DNA from: Ahaetulla prasina
Lineage: Eukaryota > Chordata > Lepidosauria > Squamata > Colubridae
Reading direction: 5' to 3'
Assembly: GCF_028640845.1 (NCBI RefSeq)
Contig: NC_080541.1
Location: forward strand, 36,299,935-36,363,934
DNA: 64,000 bases
Of this stretch, positions 12,061 to 22,640 are shown in pieces (the first letter of the stretch is position 1; every line of letters begins with the position of its first letter). The notes beneath the pieces are model-generated. The model made no database searches and had not been told where the DNA came from. It saw nothing but the letters and a program-made list of their open reading frames with translations. The position numbers were made by a program, and so were the translations under genes.

Positions 12061-13149
12061 GTAGAGTTTCCTTAGCAAGCTAAAAGAGATCAGTCAAATT
12101 TTTAATGAAAGTAAGTATATGTGTAAGTATGAAGAAAACTGGTCTGGTATGCTAAACATTTGCTGTGAAAGGACAAATTTCTAATCTTTCTGAACGTTGC
12201 TATCTCTTATTTTTATATGAAAAGATCCACATTACCATATTTAGTTATACACATGCATGCATGCACTTTCCAGTGTGGTACATTTTTATTAAATATTGAA
12301 AATGCTCCTTTTTCATTGAGACCATTTTCATGAGACAGAAACATTTGTGAAATGGCCTTAATGTTAATTTTAATCATATTAAATTTATATGGTAGTTTTC
12401 TGTCTTTTTTGCGTGTCGGGTTTAAACCTTTCCTCATTTGGAAGTCAGCAGAAATTTATAATACACATGATAAGATGTTTTGTTTTGAATTCAATTCCGA
12501 GCTGTAGTATTATGAATATATACTGCATGACAACATCATTTTAAGATTTTGTGTGGGCTGTTCATTCATTCACCGAAAACATAGGCCCTTCTAGTAATAT
12601 TAATATTCTTGCTTTGATATTCAGCCATGCAAGACACAGTCTTCGGGGTTTGCAAGCATGGCAGCAAAAGAAAATCAGGACATGGTGAAATGACAACAGT
12701 TTTCTAAGATCAGTTGCAGGAAAATAATAGTGTTTGCTATTCAGCACTGACAAAACAGTATTCATTGAAATAGTTTGCTTCTAAAAGAATAACTTGAGTT
12801 ATCTGGTAATTTTACAGGCTGTCACAGCAATACTGCATGTCTTTGAAGAACTAATAACCTACTTAAAGAGACATTTAAAGCACGAGTATTGGCTTTAAAG
12901 ACCAATAACTTTTTAGGCTTCAGAAATTTTGGTCCATCACAAAATATGATGATGTCAGAATATCATGAGATTTGTTTCTCTCTGCCATTCTCTCCAAAAT
13001 TATTTTATCTGCAATATGATTTTATGACCGTGCAGGTCCTGTTTCGGTTAATGGCTGTTGATGCATTTTTCCAAGAGTGTGACAGAAACATAGGAAGTGT
13101 TTTTATTTTATATATGTATAGACATATGTATATAATACATCTATATATT

Positions 13150-13172
13150 AGATAGATAGATAGATAGATATA
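13150..13172 (+). repeat. (GATA)n microsatellite
   Basis: About five GATA units directly abut the 5' end of the SINE at 13172. Confidence 0.85.
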
Positions 13173-13492
13173 CAAGGTGGTTCAGTGTTTGAGCTTGTCG
13201 ATCAGAAGGTCAGCTGTTTGAATCCCTAGCGCCGCATAATGGAGTGAGCTCCCGTTACTTGTCCCAGCTTCTCCCAACCTAGCAGTTCGAAACCACATAA
13301 AGTAGAAAAATAGGGACCACTTTGGTGGGAAGGTAGCAGCGCTCCATGCGCCTTCGGTGTTTAATATGCCAGCCACATGACCATGGAGACATCTTCGGAC
13401 AGTGCTGGCCCTTCGGCTTAGAAACGGAGATGAGCACCACCCCTAGAGCTGGAAACAACTAGCATGAATGTGCGGGAGTACCTTTACCTTTA
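13172..13492 (+). mobile_element. Sauria-type SINE, copy 4
   Basis: GAGCTTGTCGATCAGAAGGT, GTTTGAATCCCTAGCGCC and the end GTACCTTTACCTTT match the family. The 5' A-box region is degraded compared with copy 1. Confidence 0.88.
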
Positions 13493-13515
13493 TACATACA
13501 CATACATATATCCAT

Positions 13516-13550
13516 GCACACACACACACACACACACGCACACACACACG
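13516..13550 (+). repeat. (CA)n microsatellite
   Basis: Nearly pure CA run with one CG interruption, followed by GTATATAATAATG. Confidence 0.9.
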
Positions 13551-14066
13551 TATATAATAATGTATATCTTTACCTTCAGCTTTAATGCAAGAGAAGTGGT
13601 GGTATATGTAAGCTGGTCTGTCTAACTTAATAGTATCCTAAATTTGCCACACTTTGTTGCAAGAATCTTCCTGAGACTTATATAACAACTACCAATAATT
13701 AAATCGAAAAATAGGAGGCTTAGGGTTTTTTAATTAGTTGTTTTAATAGATTTTTTAAGGGGAGTTTTAGTGGGCATTTTAAGGGTTGGGAGGGGGGGAG
13801 GGTATGTCCAGTCCCAGCGCGCGCTCACGACAGTACTTTAGTTGGTCCGAAGACAAGGGGGGAGGGGATTGTGCAGAGCAGAGAATGTCTTTCCATCTGT
13901 ACGGTAAGTGGGAGAGGCAGATATGGCGGAGGCAGGGGGCCGTATCGTTCTTCGGGAGCATGTGTTCGATGTTTAAGGGCGATCACGTGCTCCGGCCCCC
14001 CAGTCCTTACTTGTTCCCCGGATGGTCAAGACCCTCAGAGTTTGAGTCTTCGGCTGATGCTTTGCA

Positions 14067-14767
14067 ATGCCCGTGGTCAACAAGGCTCCCCTGATTTGTG
14101 ACCTTATTCAGAGGGAGTCCGCGGACTTTATGGGCATTACGGAGACCTGGTTGGGCACAGAAGGGGGTGTACCCCTGGTTGAACTGTGCCCTCCGGGTTT
14201 CCGGGCATTCCATCAGCCGAGGGCCCAAGGTAGGGGTGGCGGGTGGCGGTTGTGATTAACGAAAGTTTGGAGCCGAGGGAGTCCACTGTTCCTCAGATAG
14301 CTGGTTGTGAATCCCTCCTTGTGAAGTGGGGCCACCGGAATCAGATGGGGTTGTTGATCACGTACCTGGCTCCTTGCTGCATGACTACAGCCCTACCTGA
14401 GCTACTAGAGGTGCTTGCTGGTTTGGCGGTTGAGATTCCCAGACTTTTGGTCTTGGGGGATTTCAACTTGCCATCGGCCGGCTTGTCATCAACGGTGGTT
14501 CAGGAGTTCCAGGCCTCCATGACGGCCTTGGACCTGATTCAAGTAACTGATGGCCCTACACACATTGGGGGAGGCGCGCTAGACCTGATTTTTATCTCTG
14601 GTCAGTGGGTTAATGATCTGGTTTTAGGAGATATAGTGAAGATACCGGTGTCATGGTCAGATCATTTTCTTCTTCGCCTAGACTTTCAGACCGCTCACCA
14701 CCGCAGGGAGACGGAACCAATGCATTGGTTCCGTCCCAGGCGCCTGATGGACCGGAGAGGTTCCTGA
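14067..14767 (+). pseudogene. CR1 ORF2 endonuclease domain, frameshifted
   Basis: Two overlapping frames together read as the apurinic-type endonuclease of a CR1 LINE, which nicks the target for target-primed reverse transcription. The first (14067-14255) has FMGITETWLG. The second (14243-14767) has VAVVINE-like sequence, LVLGDFNLPS (about 14450) and SWSDHFLLRLDF (about 14657), the Asp-containing catalytic motifs. A frameshift around 14243-14250 separates them. The downstream linker to the reverse transcriptase changes frame again, so ORF2 is not functional as a whole. Confidence 0.88.
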
Positions 14768-15407
14768 CGGAGCTTGGGCCATTTCCTGAGGATCTTACCC
14801 ACGGCACGACTGAAGAACTGGTTGCGGCCTGGGAACGGGCGCGGCTGGGGCTTTGGACCGTGTCGTGCCTTTGCGACCTCTGACCCGGCGTAGATCTCAA
14901 TTGGCTCCCTGGTTTTCCGAGGAGCTGAGAGAGATGAAACGCGGAGAAGACGCCTAGAGAGTATTTGGAGGTCTAGCCGTTCCGAGGCTGATCGGACACT
15001 AGTGAGGTCTTTACTAAGACCTACCTAGTGGCAATGAGGGAGGCGTTCTCGTTTCCACCCTCATTGCATCGGCAGATAACCGCCCGGCCGCCTTGTTTGG
15101 GTGACCCGTTCCTTCTTCATCAAGGGGACGGATGACCCCTTACAGGGACGAGCTGAGGAGTTTAACGGTTATCTATCGATAAAATCGTTCAACGGGATAG
15201 TTTGGACCAAGATTGCGATGATCCGACCGAGATGACAGAGTCGCGTCTTGTTGAGGTTATTTGGGATGAGTTTGATTCTGTGGCTCTCGAGGCGTGGACA
15301 GGTTGCTGGGAGGTTACATGCAACTACATGTTTACTGGACCCGTGTCCTTCCTGGTTAGTGCTGGCTGCTCAGGAAGTGACACGAGGCTGGCTCCAGGGG
15401 ATTATAA

Positions 15408-16835
15408 ATGCTTCTTTGGTGGAGGGGTTTCCCCGCCGCCTTGAAAGAGGCGGTGGTGAGACCTCTCCTCAAGAAGCCTTCCCTGGACCCAGCTATTTTG
15501 GGAAACTATCGTCCAGTCTCCAACCTTCGCTTTGTGGCGAAGGTTGTAGAGAGTGTGGTTGCATGGCAGCTCCCCCGGCACCTGGAGGAAGCTGTCTATC
15601 TAGACCCGTTCCAGTCCGGCTTCCGACCCGGTTATAGCACGGAGACGGCTTTGGTCGCGTTGGTGGATGACCTCTGGAGGGCCAGGGACAGGGGCTGTTC
15701 CTCTGCCTTGGTCCTATTAGATCTCTCAGCGGCTTTTGATACCATCGACCATGGTATCCTGCTGCGCCGGTTGGAGGGATTGGGAGTGGGGGGCACCGTT
15801 TATCGGTGGTTCTCCTCCTATCTCTCTGACCGGTCGCAGACGGTGTTGACAGGGGGGCAGAGGTCGTCCTCGAGGCGCCTCACTTGTGGGGTGCCCCAGG
15901 GGTCGATTCTCTCGCCTACCCTGTTCAACATCTATATGAAGCCGCTGGGCGAGGTCATCAGTGGTTTCGGGGTGAGTTATCATCTGTACGCTGATGACAC
16001 TCAGCTGTACTTTTCCACCCCGGACCACCCCAACGAAGCGGTCGAAGTGCTGTCCCGGTGTTTGGAGGCTGTACGGGTCTGGATGGGGAGAAACAGACTC
16101 AAGCTCAATCCCTCCAAGACGGAGTGGCTGTGGATGCCGGCACCCCGGTACAGTCAGCTGCATCCGCAGCTGACTGTTGGGGGCGAGTTAGTGGCCCCAA
16201 AGGAGGTGGTTCGCAACTTGGGCGTCCTCCTGGATGGACGGCTGTCCTTTGATGAACATCTGGCGGCCGTCTCCAGGAGGGCTTTTTACCAAGTTCGCTT
16301 GGTCCGCCAGTTGCGTCCCTTCCTTGACCGGGATGCCTTATGCACGGTCACTCACGCTCTGGTTACATCTAGGTTGGATTACTGCAACGCTCTCTACATG
16401 GGGCTGCCCTTGAGGTGCACCCGGAGGCTACAGTTAGTCCAGAATGCGGCTGCGCGAGTAGTAACGGGAGCCGCTCGTGGCTCCCACGTGACATCACTAC
16501 TCCATAGTCTGCACTGGCTTCCTGTGGTTTTCCAGGTGCGCTTCAAGATTTTGGTTACCACCTTTAAAGCGCTCCATGGCTTAGGACCCGGGTACTTACG
16601 GGACCGCCTGCTGTTACCCTTTGCCTCCCACCGACCCGTACGCTCTCACAGAGAGGGTCTCCTCAGGGTGCCGTCCGCCAAACAGTGTCGGCTGGCGGCC
16701 CCCAGGAGTAGGGCCTTCTCTGTGGGGGCAGCGACGCTCTGGAATGAACTTCCCCCTGGCCTTCGTCAAGTGCCTGATCTTCGGACCTTTCGTTCGCTTA
16801 AAACACACCTATTTATTCAAGCGGGACTGGCATAA
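15408..16835 (+). CDS. CR1 reverse transcriptase domain, open 475-codon frame
   Basis: This is the longest open frame in the window. Motifs by residue: YRPVSNL (34-40), QSGFRPGYSTETAL (69 on), SAAFDTIDHG (motif A, 107-116), GVPQGSILSP (motif B, 161-170), YADDTQ (catalytic motif C, 194-199), LKLNPSKTEWLWM, LGVLLD, and a C-terminal stretch ending HLFIQAGLA. The catalytic aspartates are present. In the intact element this would be the C-terminal half of ORF2, making cDNA at the nicked target. The first Met is arbitrary because the true N-terminus is upstream in other frames. Lack of stops over 1.4 kb suggests a recent insertion. GC content and codon use differ sharply from the intron around it. 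Confidence 0.93.
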   Translation: MLLWWRGFPAALKEAVVRPLLKKPSLDPAILGNYRPVSNLRFVAKVVESVVAWQLPRHLEEAVYLDPFQSGFRPGYSTETALVALVDDLWRARDRGCSSALVLLDLSAAFDTIDHGILLRRLEGLGVGGTVYRWFSSYLSDRSQTVLTGGQRSSSRRLTCGVPQGSILSPTLFNIYMKPLGEVISGFGVSYHLYADDTQLYFSTPDHPNEAVEVLSRCLEAVRVWMGRNRLKLNPSKTEWLWMPAPRYSQLHPQLTVGGELVAPKEVVRNLGVLLDGRLSFDEHLAAVSRRAFYQVRLVRQLRPFLDRDALCTVTHALVTSRLDYCNALYMGLPLRCTRRLQLVQNAAARVVTGAARGSHVTSLLHSLHWLPVVFQVRFKILVTTFKALHGLGPGYLRDRLLLPFASHRPVRSHREGLLRVPSAKQCRLAAPRSRAFSVGAATLWNELPPGLRQVPDLRTFRSLKTHLFIQAGLA

Positions 16836-17014
16836 TAATGTAGAATTTTAAATTTGGGGTTTATTAATATTTTAAAATTTTAAAATCTAAATTTTAATTT
16901 ATCAGCCTTTATAATTTGCTATGTTTTAAATGTTGTTTTAATTGTATATATTTTGTTTTATCGTTGGCTGTACACCGCCCTGAGTCCTTCGGGAGAAGGG
17001 CGGTATAAAAATTT

Positions 17015-17015
17015 A

Positions 17016-17101
<86 letters not shown>
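17015..17101 (+). repeat. (AAT)n microsatellite at the CR1 3' end
   Basis: About 28 uninterrupted AAT units follow the ATTTAATTAAT end of the CR1. The run is the element's own 3' tail expanded, and translates as a polyasparagine open frame that is not a gene. Confidence 0.95.
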
Positions 17102-17109
<8 letters not shown>

Positions 17110-18192
17110 TATCGGTATGTGAACATTTTCTTGGCTATTAAGATATAAGTCTAGTTCATATAACACACTGAGCTATAAAGATATATGTTCGGTATTCTCT
17201 AGTGAATTGTGTAAGTTCAACAAGTAGCAGTTGATTTCTAAAAGCAAACCATGGCTCAATACAATGTCTTAATTCTTTTCTGTGAATCGAAGTGTATAGG
17301 ATGTGAAAAAGAAGTATAGAGGTAAAGGCTGTTAAACATTGCAATCTCAACATAGGTGCTAAAATTTGGTTTGCAATGGTATTTGTGTGACTGAGTTCAT
17401 AGAATCCATTCAGCTGTTTTCATTTTAATATATTATGTGGTTCTAGGTAATTGAGTGATCTGGCATCTTCAAGTTAGTTTGATAGATTTAATTGAAATGG
17501 CAAGACTAATAAAATAAGTTGCTAGAAAAAGATTTATTGTATTGTATTTTCTGCATATAATGTACTTGCTTTCTTTCTCTTAACTTTTAACAGAATGAAC
17601 TTCTGTACATTTGACTTGCGAGGGTTATTTTAGTTTTTTTAAAAGCATGGATGTCCAAAATTCTGAAATTTCAAAATATGTTGTTACTATAAAAGATTTC
17701 TGTTCTTTGTTCGTACCTTATATAACCACACCTTATGTCATCAATCAACATAGCACTCATTTAGGTTTTGAGTTATTTCACTATTTAAAAGCACTTAAAA
17801 TGTAAAACTTTACATCATGACTGTTAGGTTATTAAGATGCAAACCTTTCAAGAATACACTTCAAAAGAACCTTGATTCTGAAAATGTATATCTGCTAGAG
17901 ATTGCTTTTAGTCATGTGAATTTGATTCATACTAAGGAGGCACACTGAAACAAGATTCATGATCATACTGCAACTATAAATGAAATAACTAGCAGCCTGC
18001 TTCACTTCTCAGGTTAACCTAAGGTAAATGAATTTCAATTGCTGTGTCACAATGGGATTAAATTAGTTTAAAATTAAGTATTTGGACTTAAATGGGTTGT
18101 TGATCAGACTAAATTGTTTAATGGTTGAAGCAGAGAAATAGATAACAATTGCCATCTATAAAACAAGAGGTAAGGGTTGTAATATTTTAGGT

Positions 18193-18554
18193 CAGTGATG
18201 GCGAATCTTTTTGGAACGAGTGGCGAAAAGGGAGCGTGCACGCTCATCAATAGGAGCTGCCAAGGGCGCATGCGTACCCCTGAAAATGAACATCCAGTTT
18301 CAGGCGTGCACAGTTAGCTAGTCTTCTGGGTTTCTGGCGCGCATAGACACTTGATGATCAGCTTGCCAGTGCACATGTTCATGCAGGAAAATGGAAGACC
18401 AGTTTTTCAAGACCAGCACACAAAAAGGCCAGCTGATCATTGTGCGCGCTTGCGCGCCAGCAACCCAAAAGAGGAACGGGTGATGCCGCGCATGCCAGGC
18501 AACATGGCTCCACATGCCACTTCGGGCACGCATGCCATAGGTTCACCATCACGG
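18193..18554. mobile_element. hAT-type non-autonomous element, 362 bp
   Basis: The left end CAGTGATGGCGAATC and right end GGTTCACCATCACGG are inverted repeats. The flanks TTTTAGGT (18185-18192) and TTTTAGAT (18555-18562) agree at seven of eight positions. The interior is GC-richer with several GCGCGC/GCATGC motifs and no transposase. Confidence 0.87.
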
Positions 18555-18739
18555 TTTTAGATCATCCATAACATGAATACTGGGAAATGTCAATGAAACA
18601 TTGGCTCTGTAAAAATTACAATTTGCATAGCAGGAGTCAGGATGAGGCATGGATGCTCACTTCTGACTCTGGAGTGATTTCTTACACCATTTCCCTTTCC
18701 ATGTCAAATATCCTTTATTACACAGGATAAACCATGTTT

Positions 18740-19010
18740 AAGAACTTGTCATGACCAGAAGACTGTCCCCATAATGAAATGTGAGAATGACCTTGGAAGG
18801 TGAGGGAGACATGCTCCCTAAGGAACAATCAGATAAAAGGGAGAGAAGCCCACAACTGAATAAAGGGAAGATACATTCTACTCTAAATAATCAGGTGGTA
18901 AAAAGAGCTGATTGGAGATTTATGTTTTCTGATTTGCAGAATTCTGATAATGTACCCATATAATAAAGTAGAATTAGTTCATCTTGTTGGATTTCCTGGC
19001 AGATTTTTCC
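18740..19010 (+). repeat. Interspersed repeat, LTR-like, copy 2
   Basis: This is the partner of the repeat at 1-225, with the same landmarks including ATCAGGTGGTAAA at about 18890 and AATAAAGTAGAATTAG at about 18962. It may start at TGTCATGACC near 18748, which would fit a TG-start LTR. I could not fix the ends or find a target duplication. Confidence 0.45.
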
Positions 19011-19625
19011 TTCCTTTCTCTCGAGTTGCTATCGTCATTAAGCCCAGTTCCAAATGTGCAACAGAGATCTTCCTTGAAAAGGGCACGATAGTGGCATGAA
19101 AGAAGTAGAGTGGCTCATTTAAATGTTTTTAAGCCAAATGTGTGTACTCAGCCTTTTATTTTATTTTGTCAAAACTTTCAGAAAAGATTATTCTAAAGTT
19201 TTGCTTATTTTTTAGAGTTTTAATTTTGAGACACTGCAGTAGATGAAAAGAGGGGAAAAGAGTCATGTGTAGTTTGCAGATTATCATCTTCCAGTATTGT
19301 AGAGTGTTAAAATATAATTTCAGCATGATAAAGATAAAGGAGGTTTTCTTATTTTGTGTCCCAAAGTTCAATAATGTATGTAATTTAAAGATTAAAACTA
19401 GGATTTGTATCATTTGAGCCTTGGATTCTGGCAGCAGTTCTTTCTTGAAAGTTTCAAGGTTGATGTTGCTGAAGGCCAGGATTGTTTCAGTTGAACTAAT
19501 GGACTTCCTCTGGCAATCCTTATTACTGTTCATGACAGATCAGGACAGAAATGGATTGGCTTTGTTTATTTTGAGAAAACTGCTTATGTGAACCATGATT
19601 GTGTTAGTGCACACAAATCCAAAAC

Positions 19626-19848
19626 TAATAGAATAGAATAGAATTTTATTGGCCAAGTATGATTGGACATACAAGGAATTTGTCTTGGTGCATATGCTCT
19701 CAGTGTACATAAAAGAAAAGATACCTTCAGAAGAATCATAAGGTACAACACTTAATGATAGTCATAGGATACAAATAAGCAATCAGGAAATAATATCAAT
19801 ATAAATCGTAAGGATACAAGCAACAAAGTTATAGTCATACAGATTTAA
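19626..19848 (-). mobile_element. L2-like LINE 3' end, copy 2 (short)
   Basis: (AATAG)n at 19628 is followed by TTTATTGGCCAAGTATGATT and CTCAGTGTACATAAAAGA, the same 3' UTR as 10522-11115, stopping abruptly after TATAGTCATACAG. Strongly 5' truncated. Confidence 0.85.
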
Positions 19849-20518
19849 TGTTAGAAGAATGAAAGGTTTAGTTTGTAGGGTGGAGTAGCAAGAAATTGGG
19901 TCTACATCTGTGAGGAATTGGACTTCAAACAGCACTGAACCAATAAGATGACCTCTCTTGACTGGAGGTTTATGTATTTTTTTAATAGTTTGTAATCTTC
20001 GCTCTGGTTTTCTTCTCAAAATGGTCTTTATTTTGAGATTTTTATTTGTATCAATATCTGGGCATTTTGTTAGAATTGTGCATAATTATGTTTGTTCTTC
20101 CCTTCAGGTCTATGATTTTCCGTATATCACATAATGAAAAATACATGACTGAACAGCTATTGGTTTTTATGTTCTTTCTAGTCCTTTTTAATAGCAGAGT
20201 TGTTCAGGAACAGAACTGATATGGGGCATTTTAAGTCTCATGAATTTTAATATATTCATTTTTAGCATATTGCTCTGCTGTGATAAAGGGTTCAAAAGTT
20301 TTTCAGGCATAACATAACACCATTTCTAAAACTAATTAAGATGATGCTTTGAACTTAAACAGGTATACTGCTATGAAAGTAAATGGAATGGCCAGCTATT
20401 CCTTAATATTCACAATGACATAGTTAATGGCAGCTCAAGTGTAGCCATCAAAATTCACAATCTTTTGTTCCTGAAGTGTTTTCTATGCCACTACTACTAT
20501 TTAGTATTTTACATGCTA

Positions 20519-21414
20519 CATAGTGCGCTTTGGTTAAATCCTGTTTTGGCCTCAGTGGATTTTGACTTAGGGCAGTACTAGATAGATCAATTTTTAATTT
20601 AACTTGGATGTGCAAATGGACATAACTAAGACCTAACAAAGTATTGTGTGGAAGATGTGAAATCGAGATTTGGTGGTGGTGTTAATTCACCTTCTTTTTT
20701 CTGCCTGCTTCCCCTCCCTCCCCCCAGCTTCTCTTTCCAGATTACTTTTTTAAGCTACTTTCCCTGTACTCTTTCGGAGTTTGATTCTTTGAGAAGCTAA
20801 CAGGATAATTGGTAGCAGACAAGGAAGTGATTGAATTCTCTCTTCTCCATAACATTTCTTTCCTCCAAATTGACCCAAAGCCACTCACTCACAAGGCAAA
20901 GTTGCCACTGGATTTTTGTTAGAAATATAGTTTTTAGTTCAAGTAGTATATGTTTATGATTAATACATAGTGCTTTGGTTAAATCCTGTTTTGGCCTCAG
21001 TGGATTTTGACTTAGGGCAGTACTAGATAGATCAATTTTTAATTTAACTTGGATGTGCAAATGGACATAACTAAGACCTAACAAAGTATTGTGTGGAAGA
21101 TGTGAAATCGAGATTTGGTGGTGGTGTTAATTCACCTTCTTTTTTCTGCCTGCTTCCCCTCCCTCCCCCCAGCTTCTCTTTCCAGATTACTTTTTAAAGC
21201 TACTTTCCCTGTACTCTTTCGGAGTTTGATTCTTTGAGAAGCTAACAGGATAATTGGTAGCAGACAAGGAAGTGATTGAATTCTCTCTTCTCCATAACAT
21301 TTCTTTCCTCCAAATTGACCCAAAGCCACTCACTCACAAGGCAAAGTTGCCACTGGATTTTTGTTAGAAATATAGTTTTTAGTTCAAGTAGTATATGTTT
21401 ATGATTAATACCCC
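20519..21414. repeat. 447-bp tandem duplication
   Basis: Unit 1 (20519-20965) and unit 2 (20966-21414) are nearly identical from GCTTTGGTTAAATCC to TATGTTTATGATTAATAC. All three boundaries (20519, 20966, 21415) carry CATAGTGC, an 8-bp microhomology. I noticed one substitution inside (TTTTTTAAGC versus TTTTTAAAGC) and small changes at the edges. No gene inside; repeated minus-strand open frames are chance. Confidence 0.93.
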
Positions 21415-22319
21415 CATAGTGCTAAGCCGCATTTTGTTTAGTTTTGGTTTAGGGTTATATAATCATGGCTTCTTTAGGTATATTGAATATCAGGTCAGAA
21501 GCAGGATGTTACTAATGAGCACAATATGATAAAATGTTTAGGGTATGTTCAAGGCCATTTCTGAGTAGCTGCAAGAGGCTCAGCCTATTCAGTCATGTTT
21601 TTCTGGCAAACTACACTTACTTTTCAAACATCTCTTTTTTTTCTGGTAGGTTTTATATAATGAAGGAACTTGAAAAGTTGACTTCAGTCATTTTCTGAGA
21701 GTATATACTATTTTAAAATTGTGTCTTCTATCAAATTGTTTTTATTTGTTTTATATGTTTAGCAAATACAGTTGGAACAGGCAACTCGATTGCTATGTGA
21801 TATGGTTATTAAATGAAAAAATTACATCACTGTAACTATGCTATAATTTTACTTCAGTTTTACTTTTCTTTACCGTATCAGGATACAGGCTCAAATTTTG
21901 GGATCAATTTTGGGATCAAAAAATTGGGTGAGCCCAAAAGGCGGGAAGTTTCCAGAACTTAACTCACAAGGGAGCTGCATAAAAAGGCAAATATTTTATC
22001 CCTTTTCCTCATCCCTTGCCCTTTAGAATGCTCATCCTAGAGCTGGGTTAATTACCATAAGTGATGCATGCATTTATATTCATTGGAGAGAAAGGGATTA
22101 CAAGAGAATAAGCAGGCACACAAATGAACAATACACAATAAAAGAAATGCATTAGCACCAGTTGTTTGCCTACTGCACTGGTGGCTGGAGCCAGGAGCTG
22201 CTTAGGAGGCAAGCAACAGCCTTTAGTGTGAAACTGAGTAGGGCCTTGTTAATTTCAGGCAGCACTGTTAACTGGTTAAAACTGGTCACTGCTGAACTTG
22301 ATAATGTGCAATTATTATA

Positions 22320-22640
22320 TTTTAGGGACCCACTGGAAATGGACATTAACAACTGGGAAACCTTAACCTCTGATCGTTCAGCTTGGAGGCTAAAGACGCA
22401 GCATGGCCTTCTCCAGTTTGAAGAGACACTTTATCAGCAGGCTGAGGCAAAGAGGCAGTCCCAGAAACAGTGAAATCTGGGGGCTAGGCAGGGGACAGAA
22501 TTTATCTGCCCTCAGTGTGGAAGGGATTGACACTCTTGAATTGGCCTTTTTAGCCACACTAGATGCTGTTTTAGGACCTCTTTCCAGAGCACGATACCAT
22601 AGTCTTTTGAAACTGAAGAATGCCAATGTAGTGACCCACT
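22320..22640 (+). pseudogene. Decayed non-LTR retrotransposon ORF C-terminus with zinc-finger-like end
   Basis: The frame through 22336-22473 reads MDINNWETLTSDRSAWRLKT, then KRQ-rich basic residues. After a stop the same frame continues FICPQCGRD, stop, HS, stop, IGLFSHTRC. The order (NWE..DRSAWR, basic run, CxxC..IGLxSHxRxC) is that of the C-terminal tail found on several vertebrate non-LTR retroelement proteins. Three stops show it is dead. The clade is not clear; the 103- and 117-codon open frames here are fragments of it or overlap it. Confidence 0.65.

Larger units (their letters stand above)
13790..17103 (+). mobile_element. CR1-group LINE, near full length, with AAT tail
   Basis: A GC-rich island in AT-rich DNA. 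In order it holds a G-rich leader, a broken endonuclease region (14067-14767), a frame-disrupted linker (about 14780-15400), an open reverse-transcriptase frame (15408-16835), an AT-rich 3' UTR, the 3' hairpin CCGCCCTGAGTCCTTCGGGA ending AGGGCGG, and an (AAT)n tail. Six other insertions in the window share this 3' end. ORF1 was not recognised. The 5' boundary is approximate. Confidence 0.93.

Noticed and set aside
15726..16163. Minus-strand frame of 145 codons
   Set aside because: Antisense shadow of the CR1 reverse transcriptase.
16953..17141. Polyasparagine open frame
   Set aside because: Translation of the AAT tail of the CR1 element.
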